From contig CM062388.1 of NCBI GenBank assembly GCA_031310005.1, positions 2,170,001-2,234,000 on the forward strand: a stretch of 64,000 bases of DNA. The letters run 5' to 3'. Below, piece after piece: positions 1-12,091 of the stretch; position 1 is the first letter of the stretch; each line of letters opens with the position of its first letter. This DNA comes from Dactylellina haptotyla. Taxonomy: Eukaryota; Ascomycota; Orbiliomycetes; Orbiliales; Orbiliaceae. The notes under the pieces are model-generated. The model did no database searches and was not told where the DNA came from. It saw only the letters and a list, made by a program, of their open reading frames with translations. A program made the position numbers and the translations under genes.

Positions 1-447
1 AATGAAGACACGGTAAGGCTCTGTACTAGGTGACATACTTGTATTCGGAGACTCTGGGAACTGGTGTTGACTGCTCAAGGTGGTTGAAAACCTGACAGAA
101 TTTGAGTGAGATGGGACCAAAGATCTCAAGTGGCCGTTACCGTGGAATGATGATATACCTTGAGGCTGAAGAACTATCTGGGGATGTGGGTTTTCGAAGT
201 AGAGCGGCGAAAATACATTTTGTGTATTGTTGTCGTTAAATTCTGATAATTCGGCCAATTGCCAGTGGTGCTTTCAGCCATGCTAACACCCTCGGGTAGT
301 TCATAGTAGTGCGGTGCTGGTCCATGAAGTGGATATGTTGAATTTAGCGAATTGTCTAAAAAATGTATAGATTCATTTCCGGGTGTGTGCAGGACTGGAT
401 TCAATTCGGCGAGAACATCGGGATGCAATGGCAAACTCAAGTGAGGC
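1..447. other. Window edge, possible 3' exon of the finger gene
   Basis: A 103-codon minus-strand open frame lies at 485-174, directly downstream of the finger gene and in a different frame. Its composition (Pro, Asn, Ser, His) matches the tail of that gene, but no convincing splice pair joins them. Nothing else is seen. Confidence 0.25.
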
Positions 448-1805
448 TCAAGTAGCGGCTCTAGGTGTAAGCTTACGCTTTTCATTCCTGGAATTCCTAT
501 ATTGTGTCTTTGGTGCCCTAGATGATATGTTTGGACTTTGTAGTCTCGGCGACGCCTCCACTGCTGGACCTGGTGGAATCGCCCCTAGATCACCAGGCGG
601 TATTGGATTGGACTGGTTAATTTGAACACTAATAGAACTCCCCGCAAGTCTGAGAGCGGTCGTAATATTGACATCTAGAGTCATTTGTTAGCCCTAATTC
701 AAATATCTCTCATTTTTGAACTTCCGTGACATGAGGGTTTTAATGTCAAGCAATCGCTACAGTACTTCCAAGAACTAGGACGTAGCCTAGGAGCCCAATT
801 AGGGAAGCAATAATCAAACAAGTCATTCCAGCTGTTAGCATCCCGTATTCCTATTGGGGTCTGCCGATTATAGTGCCTCCGCTTCAAATGTTCCCTAATA
901 TATCCCAGAGTAGTCAATGATACTGTCCTCATAGTAGATGTGAGGTTCACCTGAGGCTCATACTTGACGCCTGCTAGGTTCTGTCTACTAATCGGTAGGC
1001 ATGATCTATGTGATTCCGGCGCTCCTTTTGCGAAAGGGCATGCCATATGCCAGAAAGAGAATTCTGAGTTATTTCGGGTTTGGTTTTTGGGTGGGTGTGA
1101 AGGGTCTTCGTCTTCCAAGCCACTTTCCTCGTTATTACTTCTACCCTGTTTTAGTTCTCGAATGGATACACGACGCCTTTTGCTAGGTCTCGATTGAGTC
1201 TTTTGAGCACTATCGTGCGTGTTTGTCGAATATTTGGCGACTCTTTTCGCCACATGGCAACGTTTGATGTGAGTCGCGAGATTGGCGAAGCGCGTGGAAG
1301 ATTTAGAGCAATGATCGCATTTGAAAGCGGCAATTCCGTGTTTGTCCCGAAAATGATCTCCATATTCTGTGCGGTTTGTGAATTCCAAATCGCATGTTGG
1401 GTAATGATAGCGGTTAGCTCGGTGAGAGTGTTTACTTGTGTGATTACCGGGTGTGGTGTTAGCCTGGCTGCTCCCTAAATCACCCCTTTTTGACGGAACA
1501 GTCAATCCTGTAGGATGTGCGGCGGTGTTTGCATATCGGATCCGGATCCCAGGATGCGGAATAGTAACAGGGGAGGGTAGTCCTGATATTGGTTTAATAG
1601 CCCGCTCCCAGAAGTAGTGACGTTGCAACAGGAAGGAAAGCCAACGAATCTTTGAAGTTCTTTCCTTGGCATATCCTTGGATAGTTTCGTTTTCTTCGGT
1701 GTGTGATGGTTGGGGGGTGGATGCATGGAGAAATTTGAACTGGTCTGAGCTGTATACTGGTGCGCGAGAAAATGGCCCGAAAAATAATGGCGGGGACAAT
1801 GGCAA
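448..1805 (-). CDS. Degenerate C2H2 zinc-finger protein
   Basis: Best model is two exons, 1805-731 and 674-448, giving about 433 residues. The 56-nt intron carries a CTAAC branch site 12 nt before its TAG acceptor and keeps the frame. The middle of the protein has two finger-like units. The second is a good C2H2 unit (FKCDHC ... H-x4-H); the first has a Tyr where the first Cys is expected (HYPTCDLEF). A later segment (ACPFAKG ... HRSCL ... IREHLKRRH) resembles the degenerate finger cluster of many fungal-specific C2H2 proteins. The N-terminus is low complexity and the C-terminus is Pro/Ser/Asn-rich. DNA binding in the nucleus is inferred from the fingers only; no target is known. A further open stretch at 485-174 in another frame (HLSLPLHPDV...) may be an extra 3' exon, so the end is uncertain. 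Confidence 0.5.
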
Positions 1806-3542
1806 AGGACTCCCTTAATGCAAGTTACGGTCAGCCAAAGTCTTAAAATATTTTCTCGTATTAATAAGAGAATTGCTCTGAGATAGGTTGCAAAGCATAC
1901 ATGATGTTAGATTCGGAGTGGATGTTAGGCTCGGGGTGTCATCTTCGGCTAATGACGAATGATATTCTAGATTCGGGGTGGTAATTTTAGTAGTGGTGGA
2001 TATAAGTCTCCACGACCAAGGGGGGGTGTCTTACCATTAAGCATAGAGATATTGATTAGCGGATTAAGTGTAAGATCATTTCGCCGACTAGATCAATGCT
2101 TAAACTAGGTGTTTCCTAAAGAGTGATTTGCCATAAGACGATTGACTTTAAGATATACTGACCTGTCATCGGTGAGTTCGCTACCACGAAACTCATTTTT
2201 ATCTAAGATGTGAAAATCAAACTGACAAGCTTGAATTGTGGTCACGAGACTGGAATCGTTGCCGGAGATAGCCGTGATATAATCGCACATACGTTTCATT
2301 TCCTACTACATACAATAATGACTATTTAATGTGATCACACAACCCGTGACCAATCTATCTACGCAAATCCCCGACAGTAGCCTCGTTCTACAATAGTGTT
2401 GTTTATATATTGATTGGTATCGCGTATCGATAGTCTGCTAAGCTGATTATCGGAGTACCGGCGCTGGCTTGCACTACCCCTTCTGCGCAGCTGAAATTGC
2501 TATACACGTTGACAACGTCGGAAGATAAAAATATATATTTGCCACAGGCAAGGATTCCTGATGGCCAGATATCGTGGTCGGTCAGATAGGAGGGATGGAT
2601 TGAAGTTAATTAACTCGGCAAGAGACCCATTCCTGTGTATTTAAATAGCATTCTCAGCACCGCGGTGGTAGTGACAGAACCCCACGCGCCATAGAGTAAA
2701 TTGTAAATTTATTTGACTAATGGTGGGACGTCGATAGCTATAGCTTCAGTCTTTAACCACCACGCACACAGATGGCTTGGCACAGTGCGAGAGCAACACA
2801 CAGCACACAACACATTACGGTTATCGTAGAATATATAATTTTTCCTCTCCGCAAAATCCGCAGCTAAGGGGAGGACGGAAGAGGGTTATTGTGGTTAGTT
2901 TCGATCCCGATCAAGATCATTCGCGAAAGTTATAACGGGGAAGAAGCTTGTTCCTAGCAGTATACCGATGTCGCTTTATATAGTCTCGAATGCGATCAAT
3001 ACCAATACCAATTTGTTCGTCGCGAAGATTGCGACTAAACTCATTTTAGCATCGCCTCAATTCGATCCTGGAATTTTTGTCATAGAACTTAAAAATGTAA
3101 AAGAGCCTGGCTTAGAACTATTTCTTTCTGGCCTCGGTGAATGTATGCAAAACCTTCTTTATTCGATATCTACCGGAGTACTAAAAGTTATATATTATTC
3201 TGTTTTGCACCGTAGCATATCAGATGTTATTCGCGTATATTAGATCCCACAACCTTATTTCCGGTGGCGGCGCCGAGACGCAAACTCAAAAAAAAGGAGG
3301 CTCTAGATCCTTAACCTTCAGCCGCAGGAGGGGTAGGAATAGAAATCAGAAGAGTCTGAGAACTTTGATCCGGCCTCATCCTGTTCTTTACAATCGCGAA
3401 AATTAATCGCCAATACGGATAGTTCAGCTACAGTTGGCGAGGGTATAGCCAACCTTTCGATCTGCGACCGGCGACCGCAATCTCTGTGAGCAGTATCTGA
3501 AATCACGAGAGCCAACTAAAATTATCGACACGAAAGATTAAA
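1806..3542. other. Divergent intergenic region with short degenerate repeats
   Basis: About 1.7 kb between divergently read genes, so it should hold both promoters. Only short, unconvincing open frames are present. At 1908-1985 the motif TAGATTCGGGGTGG and near copies (TTAGATTCGGAGTGG, TTAGGCTCGGGGTG) recur three times in the same direction. A run of AT-rich segments follows up to 2960. Confidence 0.5.
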
Positions 3543-5995
3543 ATGGCGGACCCGCTGTCTCTAATCGCGACCATAGGTAGTCTTGTCGGCGTATCCCTGA
3601 AAATCGCCTCCGAAGTCAACTCTATCTGTGAAAGCTACTCCTCGGCATCGGGAACCTTGTCAAGTCTTTCCGTTGAATGTTCTGTCACGACGGCAGTTCT
3701 CCAGAGGCTTGAGAATTTACTAAGATCGAGACCGGAACTGCTCTCTGTAGGTTCAAGTTCATTTCAGAATAACATCCGACCCGGCGCAAGTCTCAGTATA
3801 GACCTACAGCAATCGTTCGAAGTCGCGGCTAAAGGTATCAGCAAAAGTTTAACAAAGTTGGGCACCGATATACAGAGTATCACGAGAAATAGTGGAGGGA
3901 ATACAGGCGGACGATTGAGCTTCCTTGGGAAGGCAAAGTTTGTTTGGAACGAAGATGATCTCAAGCTCTCATTAACAAATTTACAAAACCAACGAAGTTC
4001 GCTACAATTTTTAATCGAGTGCATACAAACGTAAGTTTATACGCTTCGAAAACTAAGCGACAAATCATATTAATAGCCTACGAAAGGGAAACATTATCCA
4101 ATATCCAAACACATTTGCAGAATGGGATTTCTCAACCGGTCCCGACACCGAACCAGCCAACTGTGTCACACCCACCTATCCAGCAAAACACCTCAGCGGT
4201 GCCTAGGATCTCGCATGTCGCTGCAAGTCCCAACATTAACCAACAGGCTCGCATAAAAGCTCTTCAGCTTCGTCAAAAGCTTTCTCGCCTGAGTGATGAC
4301 CCAGCCCAGCAATTCGTCAAGAGAAAACTAGCGCTGAAGCCTGGGAAGATGTACAAATCCACTCCCCAGCTAGCCATGAAACTTCACCGCGCGATCGACG
4401 AAGGGAACGATAGAGTCGCTAAATATCTACGCGAGGATCGCGTCAACCCAAATATCCTATTGGGAGATTCGCCCTTGTCACCCTTGCATCGCGCGATTGA
4501 GGTATGGGACGGGAGCTCGGAGGCGAGGTACTGCATATTAATCTGTTTCATAATCGGGAGTGGAGATCTTAACGCACCGGATCCTGGTGGTTTGAGGCCG
4601 TTATCAAAGTTACTACAGTCTCCGATTAATAATTTAACACGGGACCTTGTTCAGCTATTTTGCGAGAATGGAGCGCGACCAGAGCTCCCTGACCGTACCC
4701 CGGAAGCGAAAACACCGCTGCATTGGCTTGTGGATAGGTGCAAACCACCGACTCCGATCCACTATTCAATATTGCACGTTTTGGTCGCCTTCGGAGCAAA
4801 TATCGACGGTTTAGACACAGCAGGTGAAAGCGTCCTACTGAGGGCAATAAAAGAAAATCAAGTAGACTTGGTACGAGACCTAGTTGAAGAGTGCGGAGCG
4901 GATACGGAAGTCGGTATCTCGGCAAAACCCGATAGCCCGTCGTGTTATCTCCCCAGTGGTCATTCCCCGTTGTCAGCTGCTGCTTTTTTCAAGTCTTTGC
5001 CAATGTTACAAACTCTAATAAGCGGAGGGGCAAACGTCAACCGGGTCATAAACGGCGTGCGAACGGCTGTCCAAGTTGCCACTGTGGTCCAAGCGATCGA
5101 TGAGCTAAAGTTCCTCATCTCTAAAGGCGCAAGCCTTCGCATAGCAACCGGCTCCGATAAGTCGATTCCAATTCATTGGGCCGCCGACGGAAGATTTGAA
5201 GCTATGAAAGTTCTCGTAGAGTCAGGGTCTCCGCTCGAAACCGAGGACAAAGAAGGTGAAACGCCTCTACTTGTCGCCGTTAGGGGTAAATATGTGGATA
5301 TTGTGAAATATCTCATTAGCAAGCATGCGAATGTGGAGCATGCCAACAACAAGGGATTTCGCACGTTACAAATCGCAGCATCTGTTGGGCATTTAGAAAC
5401 AGTAAAATGTCTAGTCGAAGCGGGAGCTCTTATCAACGTTCAAACTGGAAAGTCGGGCTGGACAGCACTCCACCTTGCGGCCGAGATGGGGTTTAGCAAC
5501 ATCATCGAGTATCTGGTTACTCAGGGCGCTAATCTGGAAGCAGAGTTATATCCTCCGTTAAATATCACTCCAATATTTTTGGCCCCCAGTACTTCCAAAT
5601 TGGAGAGCACGAAGCTTCTAATCAAGTTAGGCGCAAATGTGTGGAAAAAGGCAGGTCCTGACTATGACAGTACGGTCTTCCACGGGGCGTGTGACCCGGT
5701 AGAAGATAATCTAGCGGTAGTTCCGTTCCTGTTGGAATATGGGTTTGATGTAAATACCCAAGCGAAAAATGGAGCCACTGGTCTGCATATTGCTGCTTTG
5801 AAAGGACATACCTCAATAGTCAAATTTTTATTGCAAAATGGAGCGAGAACCGATATCCACGCAACTGATATCTTTGAGACTCTTGAAGATATTGAGGCTA
5901 AGACTAATGGAACGTCCGGAACACCCGCCCAGGTTGCCCGGCTGAAAGGGTTTAAGGAGCTTGCAATTGTTATTGAGAATTGGCGGGCGAGATGA
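3543..5995 (+). CDS. HeLo-like N-terminus plus ankyrin repeat protein
   Basis: Exons 3543-4030 and 4087-5995 give 798 residues. The donor GTAAGT at 4031 is perfect. Only an acceptor at 4086 (an AAG) keeps the frame well and joins IQT to ETLSNIQ, as homologues of this domain would read. Residues 1-190 match the fungal STAND N-terminal (HeLo-like) type: MADPLSLIATIGSLVGVSLKI, then helical heptads. A proline-rich linker follows, then about ten ankyrin repeats (for example GETPLLVAVRGKYVDIVKYL, WTALHLAAEMGFSNIIEYL) to the end. No NACHT P-loop is present, so this is not a full NLR. In this family the N-terminal helical bundle signals or inserts in membranes and the repeats sense ligands or partners; that role here is inferred. 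Confidence 0.85.
4031..4086 (+). other. Intron with AAG acceptor
   Basis: Donor GTAAGT, possible branch ACTAAG at 4052. The more usual TAG at 4074-4076 puts the second exon in the wrong frame; ending at the AAG 4084-4086 restores it. Predicted, not observed. Confidence 0.55.
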
Positions 5996-6525
5996 GATGA
6001 AGAATCGACTCGTTATGAGTTAATATATTCAGATTCTTATTTTAGGATGAACTTGGTTTCAAATATTGATTAAAATATTTTGGATAGTAGGGTTAGACTT
6101 GCAATTGGTATAAAGAATGCATTAGGTGGTTCGCTCCGCAAACCTTTTCACCTCGATTTGGTGACAAGTTAACTTCCGCCGTCTCCCACGAATCACTTAT
6201 AACATAGCGGGATCATAAACATCGCGCACTCTAGGTCCTGCTTTCTCTCAAGTAATTTCAACAGATATGATTCACGGAATTCGTGTTAAATGCAACTTTG
6301 TATTTTGTAATTTGTTTTGTTCCTACCTATTTGTTTTGTTTGTAGTTTATTTAGCATCCTTGCAACCCTATCGCGAAGTGAGATAGAGTGTTAAAATATA
6401 GGCTAGATACTAGTGACAGAGTTGGAACCACCCCATTGCAGTTTCGACTGGGGGGTCGGCTTATCTTTAGGTGATCTCTATTATGAACTAAGATTCCATC
6501 GCTTGTACTTCTACAAGACATATAT
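5996..6525. other. Intergenic, convergent gene ends
   Basis: Separates the 3' ends of two convergent genes. AT-rich, with TTTTGTTTGTAGTTTATTT-like stretches near 6310-6350 that could serve as 3' processing signals. No gene seen. Confidence 0.4.
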
Positions 6526-7687
6526 TTACCATCGAATAATTATTTTGCCCTTAGCTCTCGCTGCGGTTAGAATATCGTATCCCTTTAGAGCATCCTCGGC
6601 CGGCCAAACGCTATCTATTTCCACCCTAATCTCCCCATCTTCGTGCATTTTGACCAATTTCAATTTTTCTTCAACAGTGTAGTCCATGACTGTGAGCGAT
6701 TTCAGCTTTCGGCCGGTGCCCCCGAGCCAGGTCGATGTCGGCCAAATCATGTTCAAAAGTATTTGCCACGCCGTGCCGAAAAAAGTGGGTAAGTTCCAAT
6801 TTTGGATTTTTACGCCCCCGGCTGAAGCGTAATTACCATCGGGCTTGAGATATTTCGCGCAGTGATTGTATACTTCCTGCGACCCGTGACAATCGAGGAT
6901 CGCGTCAAACGGCTGGCTCCCGTACAATGTAGCCAGTTGGTTCGAGATGCTTTTCCGTTTTTGGTAGTCAACCACCTGCTTGGGTTGTTAGCATATACAG
7001 AGTATTTCTAAACCTTCTAAACGTTGCGAGACTGACCTCATCAGCACCTAAGCTTTTAACAAAATCTGCATTTCTGCCCGAGCAGCCGGCTACGACGACC
7101 CCCTCCGGTCCGACAATTTTCTTAACCATCTGGAGGGTCATCGTGCCAATACCCCCACTAGCGCCATACACCAGCGCCCGATCTCCTCTCTTCAAATCAG
7201 CCAATTCGACCTGCTTCAGCGCAACACCTGAAACCTGCAACAATCCGGCCGCCTGCTCCATGGACGCATTACTCGGTTTCCTTACGACGAACTTCGCAGG
7301 GATAGTTACATAGCTGCTCAACGCTCCCACGCCAGTCGGTAGCATGTAACCGAAGGGTATGAACGCAACGACCTCATCTCCCTTATTTAACCGTGTTGGA
7401 TTCTTATCTGCATCTGGCGCCCACACATCGTCCACAACACCGCTAAGTTCCATCTCGGGGGTCGCTCGCGCGGCGCGCATGAACAGCGGAATGATGCCCA
7501 TGTGGAACTGCGAGCCCGGGTTCAGCGCCGTGCAGGCGACTTTGATGCGTACCCACTCCTCCGGGTTTGGCGCTGCTTTCGGGAGCGGCAGCGGTGGGGG
7601 TAAAGTGGGCATCGGGACATCCGTAAACTTGAGCACATCGGCAGGTTTGCCCCGCGCGGTGAACGTCCAGGCCTTCACTGTCGCCAT
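6526..7687 (-). CDS. Zinc-independent MDR-family alcohol dehydrogenase / quinone reductase
   Basis: Exons 7687-7037 and 6975-6526 give 366 residues. The 61-nt intron (GTCAGT ... GCTAACA ... CAG) is in phase 0. The N-terminal GroES-like half contains ALNPGSQFHMG and GDEVVAFIPFG. The Rossmann half carries the nucleotide-binding loop GASGGIG near residues 175-182, followed by CSGRNADFVKSLGADEV. The length fits NAD(P)H-dependent medium-chain reductases, and the RTN4IP1-like and quinone oxidoreductase branch is the closest in style. The usual zinc-binding Cys/His set of classical alcohol dehydrogenases is not visible. It likely reduces a quinone, enone or aldehyde with NADPH in the cytosol; the substrate cannot be told. 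Confidence 0.85.
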
Positions 7688-8458
7688 ATTGTGGATTCTG
7701 CCGTTCTTGGTCGTTTAAATCTGGAGATCACTTTCTACATCCTATGGTGTCACAGCAGGGGAAATCCGGTGATTTTATATCGAGATATTCCATGTGCCCG
7801 CACAGGTGCCCAGAGATGGTTGCTTGCGTTTGACTCAAACTTGGCGATGTTGAGTGCGAGCGGGAAACTGGCCGCGTGGCCGGAATCCCTGCGTTGAGTC
7901 CTCAGCATCGCGGAATCTACGTCGGAGCTGTGCGACATCCCGTAGGTTTTGCGTTCGACTTTGGCATGGGCATCGTGTTGCTTACACGAATTCTCGGCTT
8001 GGTAATAAGCAGCCTGCATTCGAAATGCCCTAAACAGAGCACGACCACCTTTGTGCGGAAATTAGGTTCAGGAAGCAGCCCAACTTGTCGGGCAAACCCG
8101 CAACACGAACGATCACGGGTGTAGATGGTTAAATTTTATTCATAACTTTTGCACCAGGCCGAAAGAATGAAGGGATCTATATCAATCATTGCTTGAGGGT
8201 CATAAATCCTTCGATACGCCAGCGCGTACGTCAGAGACTGGGAATGAACCTAGAGAGACAGCGGGGGCAGGGTTACACAACTATAGACACTAGCTCACTT
8301 GCAATCTTGAAAGCTTGGCAACACCATATGGGAGCTCCGAGTATACAATTTGAGTGCAGACTGGGACCACGATATCGGTATACCATCCAGATTATTATCG
8401 CATATATATAGTCTAAGAGACTCTAAAATACATTTCCAACTCCTGCAAATTATTTCCT
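7688..8458. other. Intergenic between two minus-strand genes
   Basis: Holds the promoter of the MDR reductase and the 3' region of the alpha-galactosidase. Open frames here (for example 8019-7750 minus, 7876-8124 plus) lack recognisable domains and look accidental. Confidence 0.4.
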
Positions 8459-10344
8459 CTATTCCACCTCTACTTCGGATTCTGCTTCGGATTCAGCCTC
8501 TGCTCCGGAGGAATTGGACACAGTCGCTTCGGCTTGGCGCTCATCAGATCTCCTTCGCGGGCTCGCTCGAACAATGTCCACATGCTGAATTCCGCTAGTG
8601 GGCTGGAACCTCCCAACCCAAATCCCATGGCTCCTTACAACAATGTCGATATGTGCTCTCACTTCGTCCGTAACAACATTCGTCCACAGCTCGGTAACGT
8701 TATAAGTAGCGGCTTCTCGTTCACTATCTCCTCCGAAGATATCACTAAATGGCACCGTCATGTTTCTATCTTTCGCTCCAGTATTCAAAACCATCACTAT
8801 TCGCTCCACGTTGTCCGGGCTGGTTTGCTGCCAAAGCTGGACATCGCCCATAGTGTAAGTTCGCGTTGCAATATTCCAGCTTCCTTGACTGAGGTCCAGG
8901 ATGTTTCTATTGGTTAAAATCTTCAAAGTCGTCCAAGTTTGTTTCGTAACATCGTGGCCCATAATCAGCGGCGATTTAATCGCAGCCCACATTGTGAAAT
9001 GTGTTTGCTGTTCATCGGGCCTATAGCATTCTAGGGATTCAGTTATGCTTTTGAGAGAAATAGGCCTGTCGAACTTACGTAAGGTTGCTAAATCCAACGA
9101 CCATCATATCAAGGTCATTCCATCCACCAGGGCCGCCCTTCGCCACTATGGGAGCAGCCTTATTTAGGATATTGATCACCTACCGCTTATATTTTAGCAT
9201 TCTCGCATAGATCTCGCTTCGCTTACTTCGATGCGAATGGAATTGTTTACCGAACACCCATACCCGCTCGCAGCAGAAGCTGGGCATCCATCGAACGGTG
9301 TGTTGAAATTATTGGTGATATCTACCACATGCTAAATTAATTCCCGTTGTCTTTATGATACCAAAGTTAATAGATCTAGAAACCTACCACCACTCATTCT
9401 CCACGAGTTCCCAATAGGCGCACCCCCTGTATTTCATATTCAATTAGCTTTTGCAAAAACCCGCACCCGCACACTAGGAAACTCGGAGCGTACAGTTCCC
9501 TGCCAACGCACGTGGACACATTAGTTTACGATAACGAAGCGAAACCCCGATATAGGAAGGAGACACCCACACACGTCAGCAACTCCCCAATTGCACATGC
9601 TATAAAGGATGGGCCGGCCCGTCTTCGCCAATGCATCCCTCATGGCCGTGTATCTCTTGATATTTCCTTGCTGCGAATTCTGTCCGGCGTCGTTGCAGTT
9701 ATCGTATTTCACTATTGACGTCGTATTGTTGGTGGGCGGATTATACAGCGAATACAAGAATCGGTGGACTTACGGTAGTCCATATCCCAGGATGCCCAGA
9801 GCGCTGCATCTCGTTCTTCACGTCCTAGACTGGCTGGGTATCCGGCGCATGTGAGGGTCCCCGCGCTGCTGTAGATTCCGATCTTGAGTCCCAAAGCGTG
9901 GACTTGGTCGGCCAGCCATTTCATGCCGTGTGGGAATTTGGATGGATCTGCGACCAGATTGCCTTTGCTGTCTCTACCGGACTTGACCGACCAGCAATCG
10001 TCGATGACACTAAACAGCCCTTGTTAGAGAAACGAATCTTGGTGACTTTTCGCGGTGTTGGAAGGTGTTACGCTTACACATATTCGTAACCGAAGTTGAT
10101 GAGGCCGGAATTCTTGATGGCGTGGGCCGCTGAAAGGATGGTAGTCTCGTTGATATTGCAGGCAAAGGTATTCCAAGAATTCCATCTAAATTCGAAAATA
10201 ATGTTAGCCAGAAGTCTCCAGAACCGCTGTATTATAGTATGAATGTGTATAATACCCCATCTGAGGTTTCTGAGCGAGGCCATTATCCAAGCCGGTAACG
10301 CCGTAGACTAGCGCCAGAACGCCAAAAGCTAGAATTTTATACAT
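8459..10344 (-). CDS. GH27 alpha-galactosidase, secreted
   Basis: A multi-exon gene: 10344-10256, 10185-10078, 10009-9774, 9711 to about 9570, a poorly resolved stretch to about 9430, then an exon ending at 9388, 9321-9251, 9179-9079 and 9020-8459. Most introns have a CTAAC branch and keep phase. The start [18 protein letters not shown] is a signal peptide. GH27 landmarks in order are [46 protein letters not shown] (Asp nucleophile), NSWRMSGDI (Asp acid/base) and [17 protein letters not shown]-terminal beta domain follows and the protein ends in an acidic Glu/Ala/Ser tail that is unusual for the family. It hydrolyses terminal alpha-galactose from galactomannan or raffinose-type sugars outside the cell. 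Exon structure around 9430-9570 is uncertain. Confidence 0.9.
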
Positions 10345-12091
10345 CCTAAACCCGACGCGAGGTCAAAGAAGATTTCGTGATAATAGCCGTGAAATTTGAA
10401 AAGAAAACCAGAAGGAATAGAAGGGCGATGCCCGACCTCTTATATTTCATCCCAAGGCTTAGAATAAGAAGGTCGTGATACTATATCCATGATCCCCACC
10501 TACTTAAAACGGACTCGAAGCCCCGGAATGCGCTGGCATCTGGCCATCGATGCTAAATATTGGTATAATCGATAAAAATGAGGATCTCATCGCTTCTTTC
10601 CCTGCATTGCTAGCCTGTATGTACTCGATACAATGCCGGTGACTACTGAATAGGCAGAAAATAGTCATCTAAGGTATACACCCATGGTTTTAGGCGTTAA
10701 TGTTATGTTGAAAGTAGAATTTTTTTGATCGAACAGTCTACAAAACTGCCCACATTTTTTTTCCTCGTTAGCGCCCTATTTGCATAGTACGTTCCGAACT
10801 TCCTGGCATGAGTTGTTGTTACGAATGATTCGATGTCTTCTTTCGTAGCAGCTTGTGGGTCGGGCCGAGGGAATGAATCTATGTGGATATTGAGCTGTGG
10901 GTTTCTGTCTCAGCGGTTCGGAAATCGTCGTACAGGTCGTTAATATTTGGGAACAATGTCGTCTCTGATGAGAAGAGACCAAAAAATGCTGGTTCTGATT
11001 CAGTTGGGGTCCTTAATGCTTGTTCGCTGATACTGCAATGCAAGGCGATACTTCATCCGATCACCAGCGCAGGTGGGGCATGGAAATTGAACTCAATATG
11101 ATTTCGTTCGAACTCTAGCTGATTGAAATGTTTCTCAAAGGCCCCACTCCAGAATAGCTGCCATCAAGGAATCTACCCAGCCCTATGCAAAGGCGCTGCG
11201 ATGACGTTCGGTTTGATTGGGTTGAACCGCATACAACACATTATCCAAGGTGCCCCTTTGGATCTCCTGTGCATATCCAAATCAATAATTGTTGCCTCTA
11301 ATACTCGATACCTATAATCGATACGCTCAAATTTGTCAAGTAAGACGAATGTTCTATACTGCGCCCCTATAGTGCCGAATCCCGCAAAGCCAGGACAGCC
11401 CTTACTTTTTGCATACATGACACATCGGTATCTTCACCCAGCAAAGCATCCTGAACACGGAAGGAATATACCACCGGGTATATACATCACAAAGAGCCTC
11501 GACGGCCGTCTCCGGAGTAAATATCTAAACCCTTGACGAAGGCTTACCAAATTTTCACCCGTGGTAACTTCTCCACCTGAAACATCGCTACCGTATACCA
11601 AAACCTGGAGATTTTACCTTTTTCAGCCCACATGCAGATACAAATATGCCGTGGAACGAAGACAAGCTTTTTCGTTCGTGGCGGGTAAATAGCCAGTCGG
11701 GTTGGTGAGACCGTTTATCCGGGGTGCGGAGACGGGTTTGCTAGGCTGATCGCAGAAAGGTACCGGTTTGCGCGTCCCATGGTACGCTTCCCCGGTTTCC
11801 CGCGATTTGGAAGGGGTTGAATTGAGCCTGATATGGGGGTGAACCCTTCTAGTTTGGACGTCTGGGGATTTTCAAAGCTTGCCGGCTTAGTGTTCTTAGG
11901 GCGAGCTAGTGCCGGGCCGATCGATTGTATAGTGTTGACGGAGAATTTAAAGCCGTCAGAAAGAAGCTGGGAGTGCTGCTTTTGAGATGGGGGTTATTTA
12001 AAGGTGCAATGGACGCCCTTTTTTTAAATTTGATCCTCCGTTTAGAGGACAGGTTACTAGAATTTTATTGGTGTAGATAGTGTGTAACAAA
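10345..12091. other. Long divergent intergenic region
   Basis: About 1.7 kb between the divergent alpha-galactosidase and pectinesterase genes, both secreted carbohydrate enzymes. It may hold shared control sites; none can be named from sequence. A TATTTAAA at about 11996-12003 lies 90 bp before the pectinesterase ATG. Short open frames here show no known domain. Confidence 0.45.
10440..10447 (-). promoter_or_regulatory. TATA-like box upstream of the alpha-galactosidase
   Basis: On the minus strand the sequence reads GAAATATAAGAGG, about 100 bp before the ATG at 10344. Position and sequence fit a core promoter; no function was tested. Confidence 0.35.

Noticed and set aside
4031-4076. Shorter intron ending at the TAG of 4076
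   Set aside because: Splice signals are better but the join shifts the frame and meets a stop at 4204-4206.
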